In this document: piece by piece, positions 9,801-18,617 of the stretch
How the letters are laid out: each line of letters starts with the position of its first letter
How positions within the stretch are numbered: position 1 is the first letter of the stretch
NCBI GenBank assembly: GCA_017549125.1
Contig: JAFYVL010000035.1
Span: 1 to 64,000 of the forward strand
DNA length: 64,000 nucleotides
Direction: 5' to 3'
Source: Oscillospiraceae bacterium
GTDB lineage: Bacteria > Bacillota > Clostridia > Oscillospirales > Oscillospiraceae
Notes under the pieces: generated by a model
Seen by the model: the letters and a program-made list of their open reading frames with translations, nothing else
What the model was told of the DNA's origin: nothing
Database searches by the model: none
Program-made: the position numbers and the translations under genes

Positions 9801-10357
9801 ATATCCGTGTAACCGTGGTGTTCAGCAAGCTGAACCGTACCGGTTGTGTTAACAACCGTGACAGCGCACCTGCCAATGTAGGTATCTTTGATATCTATGG
9901 TTGGGGTACTGCAAACGGCTATGTGGATAACATTCAGGTGGACGTGCAGATCGAGGAAGCACCCGAGGTTCCTGCTGTACCTGCTGAGACGACTTCCTTC
10001 GAAGCTGGCAAGGGTGTTACCACCGGTATTCCCACTGCTTACCAGACGGTTACCTTTGACTATCAGCTGACCACCGACGGTGTGATCGGTGTGATCCTCA
10101 GAGATGCCGAGGCATGGCTGACCTTCTATGGTGAGTTCTATTTCAATGCAGGTGGCGAGACTGTGGACTATGCCGGTATTACCACCCAGGTTCTGGGCAA
10201 CGGCTATGTTCGTGTCACCATGAATCTGGCAGAACTGACCAGAAGTGGCTGTGCAGATAACCGTGATGGCGCACCTGAAAAGGTTGGCGTTCTGGATATC
10301 TACGGTGGCTTCTCCACCGCCAGCGGCAACTTTGGTAATGTAACAGTAGATCCCTAA
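6836..10357 (+). CDS. Giant secreted protein with CBM-like domains and RGxxFTAG repeats
   Basis: 1173 residues, AAAGGAGG 7 bases before the ATG. Signal peptide 1-28 (ALAMVMVVGLLPATALA). Residues ~35-180 and ~185-340 look like two jelly-roll carbohydrate-binding domains ending in strands such as SVIIDNVRLVSK. Next comes a Cys/His-containing linker of a kind common in clostridial surface proteins (CQHTNTT...TCDAC...GHNYQ...HTCSCGD, about 344-420), then the same ~235-residue module as the preceding gene. Four copies of the ~120-residue repeat follow, from residues 658, 787, 916 and ~1050; the last is a variant with a rewritten start (TTSFEAGKG) and end (GNFGNVTVDP). No catalytic domain is recognised, so it is probably a binding or scaffolding partner of the neighbouring enzymes. 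No wall anchor is visible. Confidence 0.75.
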   Translation: MKKTLSKVLAFALAMVMVVGLLPATALAAGTETKADDLIHLTVFTNTSYTTAAYSYDDTVVKAAGSTQSLKVDTASNVHLCWDLRKEAGGMLDLSNSTLGAYFYFADGKPYAEAQIYDTTWGSGKLAFAFEDAGDGWYYGSLKTNAGLSIDPAKAILLRLWFNKGTTIYMDGLSCQKLVDKNDMFAGGSQAGGSSWTTGTNMTFVNNCTETYGDDSLFAWKFSATAANTNQWAQFVMNMTQAYNMDGYYLVFDAKVDGVASQNLNIRPRTGADGSGDPCNNTTVKLTQGWNTYTVDFAAALKAASSAADLTAIQRLFLVFDFAATTGAERSVIIDNVRLVSKVCQHTNTTTTTVDATCTQAGSVTVTCDACSETISTETIPATGHNYQSVVTAPTPSAQGYTTHTCSCGDSYVDSYTNYEVEGRLILSENLDVNISLNQDLYIDLNGYNLSGTINTNGFKVYGMDSATNEYSADNMGIFSCVDAEGNAIVPQPLYNTEDAKYMTIAGESGYSFHRYYVGITAVSLAPSVTGFGYKAAFFGDAMVQAQVESVGYDLWITEDIVVNRSVDFQNSVTLRLKNFDAANYGNTPVNAKAIMTLIDGTVLEGSVQSWSLQQMVEAINADYTAYSADQLAAVKAMIEANPVMLNWQVENLLKESRGQAFEAGKDNYFTFEAGAWDVLSFDYKLNGEGKAHVIVRGSQWTKFYGDFTMNLNGESVDYDGITTEVLEDGYIRVTMDIAQLQRTNCVNDRSNAPEDIALIDIYNWTTVGGYIDNIQVSMKPVEEVIRGQAFTAGQDTYFDVEDGAYDLLSFDYKTQGAGELALIIRGSQWTKYFGDFRLTESGEKVDYAGITTEKLEDGYIHVVVDLALLDRSGCVNNRENAPSDVGLIDIFQWTTVNGYIDNIQLSNKPVEEVIRGEAFEAGVTKTTYMETVAQNNLTFDYKLTTEGDMHVILRAPDWNGFYGDFEFTANGEMVDYDGISTEKLDDGYIRVTVVFSKLNRTGCVNNRDSAPANVGIFDIYGWGTANGYVDNIQVDVQIEEAPEVPAVPAETTSFEAGKGVTTGIPTAYQTVTFDYQLTTDGVIGVILRDAEAWLTFYGEFYFNAGGETVDYAGITTQVLGNGYVRVTMNLAELTRSGCADNRDGAPEKVGVLDIYGGFSTASGNFGNVTVDP
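8102..10354 (+). repeat. Shared module and four RGxxFTAG repeats
   Basis: The module at 8102-8806 aligns base for base with long stretches of 5263-5970, for example around the SFHRYYVGIT and WITEDIVVNRSV coding segments. This points to recent duplication or gene conversion. The repeats start at 8807, 9194, 9581 and about 9990. Confidence 0.8.
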
Positions 10358-10367
10358 TCCTTAATAT

Positions 10368-10444
10368 GGTGGCGGCAGGTTCGCCTGCCGCCACCGAGAC
10401 AAGAGCATTTCTGAAACTGCCCTTCTGGAAGGACGGTTTCAGAA
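10368..10444 (+). other. Tandem RNA hairpins, UUCG-capped first stem
   Basis: The first hairpin (10368-10395) is a perfect 12-bp stem GGTGGCGGCAGG/CCTGCCGCCACC closed by a TTCG tetraloop. The second (10409-10444) pairs TTCTGAAAC with GTTTCAGAA and CCTTC with GAAGG. The GCATTTCT...AGAAGTAC frame of the second hairpin also occurs at 1913-1958. There is no T-run. Confidence 0.6.
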
Positions 10445-10495
10445 GTACTCATTGGATTTTTACTATGAGTAGTTTTAATAAAAGGAGGAAACATC

Positions 10496-13400
10496 ATGCA
10501 AAAGAACCTGAAAAGGATTCTGTCGCTGCTCCTGACCTTGGCGCTGTTCGTTGGCTTGCTGCCTCCCGTCAGCAAGGCTTCTGCTGCCACGGCTTCGACA
10601 GAAGAAAGCTCCGATATGCTGGCAAATGCCGCATACGCATGGAGCGCACAGGACTGGACCGGAAATGGTCAGTTCAGTTATTCCAAAGACAGCACTGTAA
10701 CAAACGGTGCGAACAGCCTGCGTTCCTGGAGATTCTCCAGCGCCGCCAAGGCTGGAAGCAGTTATGCCCGTCTGCAGATCGACCTGCAGCAAAACTATGA
10801 TATGTCCGGCAAGGACTTGGTTTTCGACGTGAAGGCCGATCCTGCCAAAGACCTGACCGGCTACAGCATCGGCATCGTTCCTTACGGTTCTGACTGGAAG
10901 CCTCTGCATGATTATAACAACTATCAGGAGTATCAGGTTTATTTCAAGGGTGAGGGTTGGTCTACTGTTACTGTGGACAATTCCATTCTGAAGGCCTATT
11001 TGGAATCCGGTAAGGATCTGAGCAGCGTCCGTGTGCTGTATCTGAGCTTCAATTTCCCCGGCGGCGATGCCCAGAATATCTACATTGACAATATGCGCCT
11101 GGTGGATCACGTTTACGGCACCGATGCTACCGATGCCGCATCTGACCTGTTGGCAAATGCCACCGTGGTATCCAGCACCGCCAACGGCACAACTTATACC
11201 TATGAGCATGCCAACAAGACTGTTATGTACGGGCAGGACAGCAACAGCTCCCATAAGTTTGCCGCTGCTGCCAATGCTGCGGATATGCTCACAGTCAAGT
11301 ACGACCTGGGCAAGTCCTATGATCTGACCAATAAGAACATTGTGATGGATATGCTGTCCTATCGTGGCGGCAATGGCTTTGCTTTCAGCCTGTATAACAG
11401 CCAGAATCAGCTGGTCAGCTATACAGAGTCCTATACTACCGTCAATGAATGGGCCCAGGTCAGACCTGCGATCCTGGCAGGTCAGCAATCCGGCAAGAAT
11501 CTGTCCGACGTGCGCTATATTGCCATCGGCGCCCGATTTGCAACCAATACTGCCCGTGCAGACCATGCATTCTATGTGGACAATGTGCGTATCGAGAATA
11601 TCGACACCCATTCCACCGCTCTGCAGAACAAGAACATTGTATTTATGGGCGACTCCATCACCGCTGCCTACGGCTATAAGGGTTGGTCCGGTGAGTTGGA
11701 AGAGCATTATCTGATCAATAAGTACAATCTGGGTGTGGGTGGCGCAAGCTACGCTACCTGTGAGGGCAGAACCACCATCTACGCACAAAAGGACAAGATT
11801 CCCAATGTGGATGTGGACTTCTTTGTGCTTAACGGCGGCTTCAATGATATTTGGAGCAAGGTGGAGCTTGGCAGCGTCAGCAGCACTTCTGTTGCCAATG
11901 CTACTGTAAACAGCTTCGACACCAATACCACAGCCGGTGCTATGGAGCAGATGTTCTGCTACCTGACCAAGAATTATCCCAATGCCAAGATCGGCTTTGT
12001 GATCAATTACATTGGTTATAGTTCCAGCTGGGATGGCGTTGCTTTCCGGGATCAGTTTGCGCCTTTGGCAAAGAGCATCTGCGAAAAGTGGGGTGTATCC
12101 TACCTGGATCTGTCCACCGATACAGAGTTTAACGGCCTGTACGGTGTCCATACCTACGACGGTGTCCACGGCAACGATGTGGGCTATGAGCTGCTGATGC
12201 GCAAGATGGCTCCCTGGCTGATCGGCCTGTGCGATGCCAATGAGCAGACCGAACAGAACTCTGACCTGCTGGCATATGCCACCTATTCTTGGAGTGCATA
12301 TACTTGGAACAGCGGCAGCTTGAGCTATGACAATGCAAGCACTGTGGTAAACGGCAGCGAAAGTACCCGCAGCTGGAAGTTCTCTGCAACCTCCGCACAG
12401 ACCACCAATGCCGGTATGCAGCTGAAGCTGAACAATCTGGATATCTTCACCCTTACCGGTAAGCAGATCCAGTTTGATGCCAAGTTTGAAAACGGCGCAC
12501 AGAAGATCGGTCTGCGTGTATATGACAAGAACTGGACTTCCGTATCCGGTGCAAAGACCGTGTGGGTAGAGGGCAATGGCTCTGACGGTTGGCAGACCTT
12601 GACCGTGGATGCTTCCCAGTTTAAGAGCATTTTGGCCGAGGGCTGCAATCTGGATAGCATCTATCTGATTGCCCTGGAGTTTGATTTTGCCACCAACAAG
12701 GGCAAGAACCAAACCGTTTACATGGATAACTTCCGTGTGGTCAGCGTGACCGCCACCGATGCCACCGAGCAGGCAAGCGATTTGCTTTATGGCGCAGGCT
12801 TTGTGGAGGGCAGCATGAAGGGTGAGGGTCTGGGCTATGACCAGTTTAACACCACCTTCCTCAATGGCGCTGACAGTAAGTATTCTCTGCGCTTCTTTGC
12901 AGAGGATAACAAGACCGCATGGGGTACAGCTACCTTTGTACTGCCTAAGTCCATTGACCTGCGGGGCACCACCTTGCAGTTTGATGTGAACCAGTACAAC
13001 CAGGCAGCTCTGTGGGTAAAGCTGTACGACAGCAACCGCAAGCTGGTTACAGGTGACAACTATACCCTCCGTGAAATTGGCTGGCAGACTTATGAGGTCA
13101 ATACCCTGTTCGGTCTGGCAGACGGTAGAACCGCTGAGGATCTGAAGGATATTCGCTACATCGAATTCTCTTTGAATCTGGATCCTGCCAATACCGGTCG
13201 TACTGTGGTCATCGACAATCTGACCACCTATGCCAATGTGCAGTATGAATCTGCCATCTCCGGCTTGCACGGCCTGTACCTGGGCGACTCCCTGGCAGAA
13301 GCCCACAACTACAAGGGCTGGCACGGCGAAATGGCTGAGCATTACGGTGTCACCGGCTACAATGTGGCTACCGGTGGCAGAGCCTTGAATAATAACGGTA

Positions 13401-16400
13401 TTTTCAGAGAACTGTCTGAAGTACCTAAGGGGATGGATTTTGACTTCGTTCTCATCGATGGCGGTGCCAACGACTACTGGTCTCATATCACCGTAGGTGA
13501 GGTGACGCCTGTAGGTACTACCAGCTTTGACGAGTCTACCCCCATCGGTGGTCTGGAAAAGCTGTTCTACACCATGTCCACTACCTATCCCGATGCGGAA
13601 CTGTTCTTCATTTTGCTCTATGTTCCCAACTGGAATACCTTCTATAAAGAACCCTATGTGAATGAATTTGCTCCCAGAGTCAGACAGGCTTGCGAAAAGT
13701 GGGGCGTACATCTGCTGGATCTGATCGACAACGAGCCTTTCCATGCAGAATTTGATGTGTCCACCGGTGTGCATACCTTCGACGGCCTCCATGCCAATAA
13801 GGAAGGCTTCGACGTGATCACGCCTTACGTGGTCTCCATGATGGAAGATGTGTTTGCAGCTTCCTCTTTGGAGGAATATTGGACTTTGGAATCCAATGAG
13901 GCGGTCAATCTGACCTTGACAGAGGATCTGTATGTGGATCTGAACGGTCATACCCTCAGCGGTACCATCAACACCAATGGCTACCAGGTCTATGCCATCG
14001 ACTCCACCACCGACCAGTATACCTGTGACAAGATGGGTTACTTTACCGCCGTGGATGGCAATGGCGACGCAGTTGTTCCTGCAGCCCATCTGCGCAGCTA
14101 CAACAATGGCACCATCAAGCGCTATGTGGCCATCGAAACCGAAAACGGCTACACCTTCCACCGCTTCTATGTGGGTATCACCAAGCAGAGCCTGGCACCC
14201 AATGTGACCGGTGTGGGTTATAAGGCGGTGTTCTGCGGTGACGAAATGGTACAGGCTTTGATGCCCGAGACCGATGCTTATGGCTATGAGTTGCAGTTAG
14301 GTGATTTTGCTTCCATCAGCCGTTCCAGAAGTCGTGATTCCTTTGTTTCCGGCAAGGAAGTGACCCTCCGTGTCAATAACTTTGATGTGGAGAATCACGG
14401 TGAGACAGAACTGTATGCATCCGTTTGGGTCAACTTTAATGGTGAGATCATCAACAGCAGCCAGTACACCTTGACTCTCCGGGATATGGTAGAATCCGTC
14501 AATGCCCAGTATAAGGCTTATAGCGAGCCCCAGCTGCAGGCTGTACGGGATATGATCGCTGCTAATCCCATTATGGAGACATGGAGCGTTGAAAACATTC
14601 TGAAGCAGGATGTTCCTCGCGGACAGGCCTTTACCGCCGGTCAGGATAATTTCTACACCTTGACTGCCGGTGATTACAAGACGCTGAGTTTCGATTATAA
14701 GCCTAGTGGCGATGGTGAAGTGGCCGTGATCCTCAGAGGTAGTGCATGGACCAGCTTCTACGGTGATTTCCGTCTGACCGCCACCGGTGAAAAGACCGAC
14801 TATGCCGGTATTACCACCGAGGCTCTGGAAGATGGCTATATCCATGTCACCTTTGATATTGAAGCTTTGCAGAGAACCAACTGCGTCAATGACCGCAAGA
14901 ATGCCCCTGAGGACATTGCCCTCATCGACATTTACAACTGGACCACAGTGGATGGCTACATTGATAATATCCAGGTGTCCACGGATGCGCCCGATCCCGA
15001 GCCTGTGACCCGTGGCGAAGCCTTTACTGCCGGTAAGGATAACTTCTATTACCTAGATGAGGCGGCTGCCTACGATTACCTGAGCTTCGATTACAAGACC
15101 GATGGTGACGGTGAAGTGGCTGTGATCGTCCGTGGCAGTAAGTGGTCTACCTTCTATGGTGACTTCCGTCTGACCGCCACCGGTGAAAAGACCGATTATC
15201 CCGGTATTACTACCGAGACCCTGGACGACGGTTATATCCATGTGACCTTCGATCTGGCAGCTCTGCAGAGAACCGGCTGTGTGAACAACCGTGATACTGC
15301 ACCTGTGGATATCAAACTGATCGATATTTACAACTGGACCACCGTAGGCGGTTATATTGATAACATCCAGGCTACCTACAAAGCCCCGGAAGTTACTGAC
15401 CGTGGCGAGGCCTTTACTGCCGATAAGGATACCTATTTCTATCTGGAACAGCCCGGCAACTATGATCTGATCAGCTTTGATTATAAGACCGAAGCTGCAG
15501 GCGAGATGACCGCTATCCTCAGAGGTAGCGCATGGGGCGGCAAGTACTACGGCGAATACCGCTTCACCGAGTCCGGTGAGAAGGTAGACTATGCCGGTGT
15601 TACCACCGAGACCCTGGCTGACGGCTATATCCGTGTCACCTTCGACATGGCAGCATTGAACAGAACCGGTTGTGTGGACAATCTGAACAATGCCCCTGCG
15701 GATGTGGCGCTGATCGACATTTATAACTGGACCACCGTGGGTGGTTATCTGGACAATATTCAGACCTCCATGAAGGACGATGATTCTGAAATTCCTGCTG
15801 TCCCCAGCCAGACAACCGCTTTCACCGCTGGCGCAGGTACTTGGATCAAGACCGCAACTGCTTATAAGAGCATTACATTCGATTATAAGCTGGACGGCGA
15901 CGGCGTGATGGGTCTGATTCTCAGAGATGATCAGAATTGGCTGACCTACTATGGTGGCTACTACTTCAACAACAAGGGCGAGACCACCGATTATGCAGGT
16001 ATTACCACCCAGGATCTGGGCAACGGTTATATCCGTGCAACTCTGATTTTTGATGAACTGACCGTAAAGAGCCCCAATGGCGCACCGGCCAATGTGGAAA
16101 TTTTCGATATCTACGGAAGCTACACCACCGTAAATGGTGCATTTGGCAATGTAACTTTGGATAAAACCGAGGAAGAAGAACCGGAAGAACCGGGAGATTT
16201 GGAACACCCGGCTCAGCCCGGTACCGGTGAGCTGGTAACAGTAACCTTTGCTGACTCCCAGCTGATGGAGGAGCATCGTGGCAACACGGTCAACGGCCCC
16301 AAGACGGTTCGGGATCACCTGACCTATGCCAAGAGCATTAACGCCGATGTGCTGTTCATGCCCGGTGACGTGGTCAACAATGCTGTGCAGAGTTACTACG

Positions 16401-18511
16401 ATCGCTTCTGGACCATCTTCAAGTCCGTTTACGGTGAAGATGAAACCAAGTGGCCTGAGATTATTTGGACCATGGGCAACCACGAGTGGTATGACATGAG
16501 CGAAAAGGATGCGTCCGATGCCATTGCCCTGTTTAAGGCAAATGCCCATATTGAATCCGACAATCTGGTTAGAGTGAGTAAGGTTGCTTCCGAGGCAAAC
16601 CCCGGACAGACCGTTGCTAACTACTATAAGGTCGTCAATGGCGTACCCTTTGTGGTCATCTCCGGTGACAGCAGAGCCAATACTGTGACAGAGGCACAGA
16701 AGGCGGAATTGATCGGCTGGCTGGATGAGATCATGGAACTGCCCACAGTTCAGGCCGGTACACCCATCTATGTGGCATATCATTTGCCCATTGCAGATGT
16801 GACCTACTTTGGTCAGGGCGCCACCGATGTGAGTAGGGTTGTGGACGATATTCTGAAGCAGTACCCCAATACCATCGTCTTTACCGGTGACACCCATTGT
16901 CCCGGTATCAACGAGCGTACCATCAACCAGATCGACTACACCTCCATCAACCTGGGTAGCTCTTCTTACTCTCGTATTGTCAAGCGCAGCGCTACTTCCC
17001 AGGAGGGCGATAAATACTACAATGTTGGCGGTAATGCTAAGGATGTGGTAACAGGCGAAGTGGCCTTCGGCTTTACCTATACCCAGAACCTGATGGTGCT
17101 GCAGAATAACACCGATGGCTCTGTGGCAATGGATCGCTATGTGACCGACACCAATCCGGCAGATATCCGCAAGGTGGGCATCACCTGGAATTTCCCCTCC
17201 GGTTTGAACAAGGATGATTTTATCTATACCTATGATCGTTTTGAGAATAAGGAATGGGCTAATTTGCTCTATGGCAAGGATGGCCTGGTGTTCCCTGAGG
17301 ATGCAACCGTTTCTTATAGCGTTGACGGCACAGAAATGATGGTTTACTTCGACGATGTGACCGATCATAACTGCGCAGAGCACTACAAGATCACCATTAC
17401 TGCTGACGGCACGACCTCTAAGACTTACGATGTGGTTGGTAACTACTTTAAGTATTATGAGGAAGCCCAGACCTATCACTTCCAGCTGTCGGATATCCCC
17501 GTGGGCAACACCTATAAAGTGGAAGTGAAGGCTTATGACTTCTTCGATAACGAAAGTCTGAACAGCCTGGTAGCTACCAGCGAAAGCGTCACCTCCTTGT
17601 TCTCTGACAAGGTGGATGCAGCCTTTGCCGGTACTTACACAGATATTTCCACCAAGGTCAACTATGAAGTAACCGCCGGTAGCGTCTCCTCTCTGGAGTG
17701 CTACTACAGAGGTGACTATCTGTACACCTACGGTGCAACCTTGGGTACGATTCTGGAAAAGAAGAATCTTGCACTGGCAGAAGAATTTACCATCACCGAT
17801 TGGAGCAACGGTGTTCTGACGATGAAGGTAAAGAATGCCGGAACGGTTGCCATCAATGTGGGTCTGACCGTTGTGGTCAATGAAAACGGCGCAGATAAGT
17901 GGGTCACAGACTTTGGCGGTGAATATCGCAAAGTGGTGCAGGCAGGTAGCGATTGGGTAGAACTGAGTTGGGATCTGAATCAGTTTGGTATTGATGAACT
18001 GACAGATATCAGCGCTATCCGTCTGAAGGTTAGCAGCACAGCACCCAGTAGAGACGGCTATACCATGCACCTGTATGTGGATGATATGGATGTTGTCCCG
18101 GCGGAGGATGTGGGTACAGACGAGCCTGCTGATGTGATCCGTGGCAAGGCATTTTCTGCCGGTGTGGATAATTTCTTCTATCTGGACACACCCGGTAGTT
18201 ACAGCGTCCTCAGCTTTGATTACAAGACTGAGGGAGCTGGTGAAATTGCTGTTATCATCAGAGGTACTCAGTGGTCTAAATACTATGGCGATTTCCGCTT
18301 GACGGAAAACGGTGAAAAGATCGATTATGCCGGTATTACCACCGAGGTTTTGGAAGATGGCTATATTCGCGCAACCTTTTATCTGAATGAATTGCAGAGA
18401 TCCGGTTGTGTGGATAATCTCAATGGAGCCCCTGTGGATGTAAAGCTGATCGACTTGTATAACTGGACCACAGTCAATGGCTATATTGACAATTTACAGC
18501 TGATCCCCTAA
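10496..18511 (+). CDS. 2671-residue secreted enzyme: two SGNH esterase domains plus metallophosphoesterase
   Basis: AAAGGAGG precedes the ATG; signal peptide ~1-30 (LLLTLALFVGLLPPVSKASA). Domain order by residue: two jelly-roll CBM-like domains (~35-205, ~215-375); SGNH hydrolase 1 (~380-580) with GDSI nucleophile Ser387, NGGFND and DGVHGND; two more CBM-like domains (~590-750, ~755-915); SGNH hydrolase 2 (~920-1120) with GDSL Ser932, DGGANDYW and DGLHAN; a diverged copy of the shared module (~1130-1370); four RGxxFTAG repeats (from 1375, 1506, 1636 and ~1770, the last a variant); a calcineurin-like metallophosphoesterase (~1915-2230) with FADSQ, GDVVNN, GNHE (1994-1997) and GDTHCPG; FN3-like strands and another CBM-like segment; a final repeat from 2549. 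SGNH domains usually remove acetyl or other ester groups from glycans. Three hydrolase domains in one chain suggest deacylation plus dephosphorylation of a decorated glycan; that is inference. Confidence 0.85.
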   Translation: MQKNLKRILSLLLTLALFVGLLPPVSKASAATASTEESSDMLANAAYAWSAQDWTGNGQFSYSKDSTVTNGANSLRSWRFSSAAKAGSSYARLQIDLQQNYDMSGKDLVFDVKADPAKDLTGYSIGIVPYGSDWKPLHDYNNYQEYQVYFKGEGWSTVTVDNSILKAYLESGKDLSSVRVLYLSFNFPGGDAQNIYIDNMRLVDHVYGTDATDAASDLLANATVVSSTANGTTYTYEHANKTVMYGQDSNSSHKFAAAANAADMLTVKYDLGKSYDLTNKNIVMDMLSYRGGNGFAFSLYNSQNQLVSYTESYTTVNEWAQVRPAILAGQQSGKNLSDVRYIAIGARFATNTARADHAFYVDNVRIENIDTHSTALQNKNIVFMGDSITAAYGYKGWSGELEEHYLINKYNLGVGGASYATCEGRTTIYAQKDKIPNVDVDFFVLNGGFNDIWSKVELGSVSSTSVANATVNSFDTNTTAGAMEQMFCYLTKNYPNAKIGFVINYIGYSSSWDGVAFRDQFAPLAKSICEKWGVSYLDLSTDTEFNGLYGVHTYDGVHGNDVGYELLMRKMAPWLIGLCDANEQTEQNSDLLAYATYSWSAYTWNSGSLSYDNASTVVNGSESTRSWKFSATSAQTTNAGMQLKLNNLDIFTLTGKQIQFDAKFENGAQKIGLRVYDKNWTSVSGAKTVWVEGNGSDGWQTLTVDASQFKSILAEGCNLDSIYLIALEFDFATNKGKNQTVYMDNFRVVSVTATDATEQASDLLYGAGFVEGSMKGEGLGYDQFNTTFLNGADSKYSLRFFAEDNKTAWGTATFVLPKSIDLRGTTLQFDVNQYNQAALWVKLYDSNRKLVTGDNYTLREIGWQTYEVNTLFGLADGRTAEDLKDIRYIEFSLNLDPANTGRTVVIDNLTTYANVQYESAISGLHGLYLGDSLAEAHNYKGWHGEMAEHYGVTGYNVATGGRALNNNGIFRELSEVPKGMDFDFVLIDGGANDYWSHITVGEVTPVGTTSFDESTPIGGLEKLFYTMSTTYPDAELFFILLYVPNWNTFYKEPYVNEFAPRVRQACEKWGVHLLDLIDNEPFHAEFDVSTGVHTFDGLHANKEGFDVITPYVVSMMEDVFAASSLEEYWTLESNEAVNLTLTEDLYVDLNGHTLSGTINTNGYQVYAIDSTTDQYTCDKMGYFTAVDGNGDAVVPAAHLRSYNNGTIKRYVAIETENGYTFHRFYVGITKQSLAPNVTGVGYKAVFCGDEMVQALMPETDAYGYELQLGDFASISRSRSRDSFVSGKEVTLRVNNFDVENHGETELYASVWVNFNGEIINSSQYTLTLRDMVESVNAQYKAYSEPQLQAVRDMIAANPIMETWSVENILKQDVPRGQAFTAGQDNFYTLTAGDYKTLSFDYKPSGDGEVAVILRGSAWTSFYGDFRLTATGEKTDYAGITTEALEDGYIHVTFDIEALQRTNCVNDRKNAPEDIALIDIYNWTTVDGYIDNIQVSTDAPDPEPVTRGEAFTAGKDNFYYLDEAAAYDYLSFDYKTDGDGEVAVIVRGSKWSTFYGDFRLTATGEKTDYPGITTETLDDGYIHVTFDLAALQRTGCVNNRDTAPVDIKLIDIYNWTTVGGYIDNIQATYKAPEVTDRGEAFTADKDTYFYLEQPGNYDLISFDYKTEAAGEMTAILRGSAWGGKYYGEYRFTESGEKVDYAGVTTETLADGYIRVTFDMAALNRTGCVDNLNNAPADVALIDIYNWTTVGGYLDNIQTSMKDDDSEIPAVPSQTTAFTAGAGTWIKTATAYKSITFDYKLDGDGVMGLILRDDQNWLTYYGGYYFNNKGETTDYAGITTQDLGNGYIRATLIFDELTVKSPNGAPANVEIFDIYGSYTTVNGAFGNVTLDKTEEEEPEEPGDLEHPAQPGTGELVTVTFADSQLMEEHRGNTVNGPKTVRDHLTYAKSINADVLFMPGDVVNNAVQSYYDRFWTIFKSVYGEDETKWPEIIWTMGNHEWYDMSEKDASDAIALFKANAHIESDNLVRVSKVASEANPGQTVANYYKVVNGVPFVVISGDSRANTVTEAQKAELIGWLDEIMELPTVQAGTPIYVAYHLPIADVTYFGQGATDVSRVVDDILKQYPNTIVFTGDTHCPGINERTINQIDYTSINLGSSSYSRIVKRSATSQEGDKYYNVGGNAKDVVTGEVAFGFTYTQNLMVLQNNTDGSVAMDRYVTDTNPADIRKVGITWNFPSGLNKDDFIYTYDRFENKEWANLLYGKDGLVFPEDATVSYSVDGTEMMVYFDDVTDHNCAEHYKITITADGTTSKTYDVVGNYFKYYEEAQTYHFQLSDIPVGNTYKVEVKAYDFFDNESLNSLVATSESVTSLFSDKVDAAFAGTYTDISTKVNYEVTAGSVSSLECYYRGDYLYTYGATLGTILEKKNLALAEEFTITDWSNGVLTMKVKNAGTVAINVGLTVVVNENGADKWVTDFGGEYRKVVQAGSDWVELSWDLNQFGIDELTDISAIRLKVSSTAPSRDGYTMHLYVDDMDVVPAEDVGTDEPADVIRGKAFSAGVDNFFYLDTPGSYSVLSFDYKTEGAGEIAVIIRGTQWSKYYGDFRLTENGEKIDYAGITTEVLEDGYIRATFYLNELQRSGCVDNLNGAPVDVKLIDLYNWTTVNGYIDNLQLIP
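14618..18508 (+). repeat. Five RGxxFTAG repeats flanking the phosphoesterase domain
   Basis: Copies start at 14618, 15011, 15401, about 15810 (variant ending GAFGNVTLD) and 18140. The fifth is separated from the others by the metallophosphoesterase and closes the protein, as repeats close the two preceding genes. Confidence 0.8.
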
Positions 18512-18522
18512 AATATTCCTAA

Positions 18523-18548
18523 GCGGCGGCAGGTTCGCCTGCCGCCGC
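18523..18548 (+). other. UUCG-capped GC hairpin
   Basis: GCGGCGGCAGG/CCTGCCGCCGC, an 11-bp stem with a TTCG loop, just after the stop at 18511. It is nearly the same as the hairpin at 10368-10395. An AT-rich stretch with TTTTTT follows some 40 bases later, too far for a standard terminator. Confidence 0.55.
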
Positions 18549-18617
18549 CCAAGACATTTTCAAAAGCGTGTTTATTGAATTTGTTTTTTAAAATGCCTTG
18601 CAAAGGAGTTTGAATCC

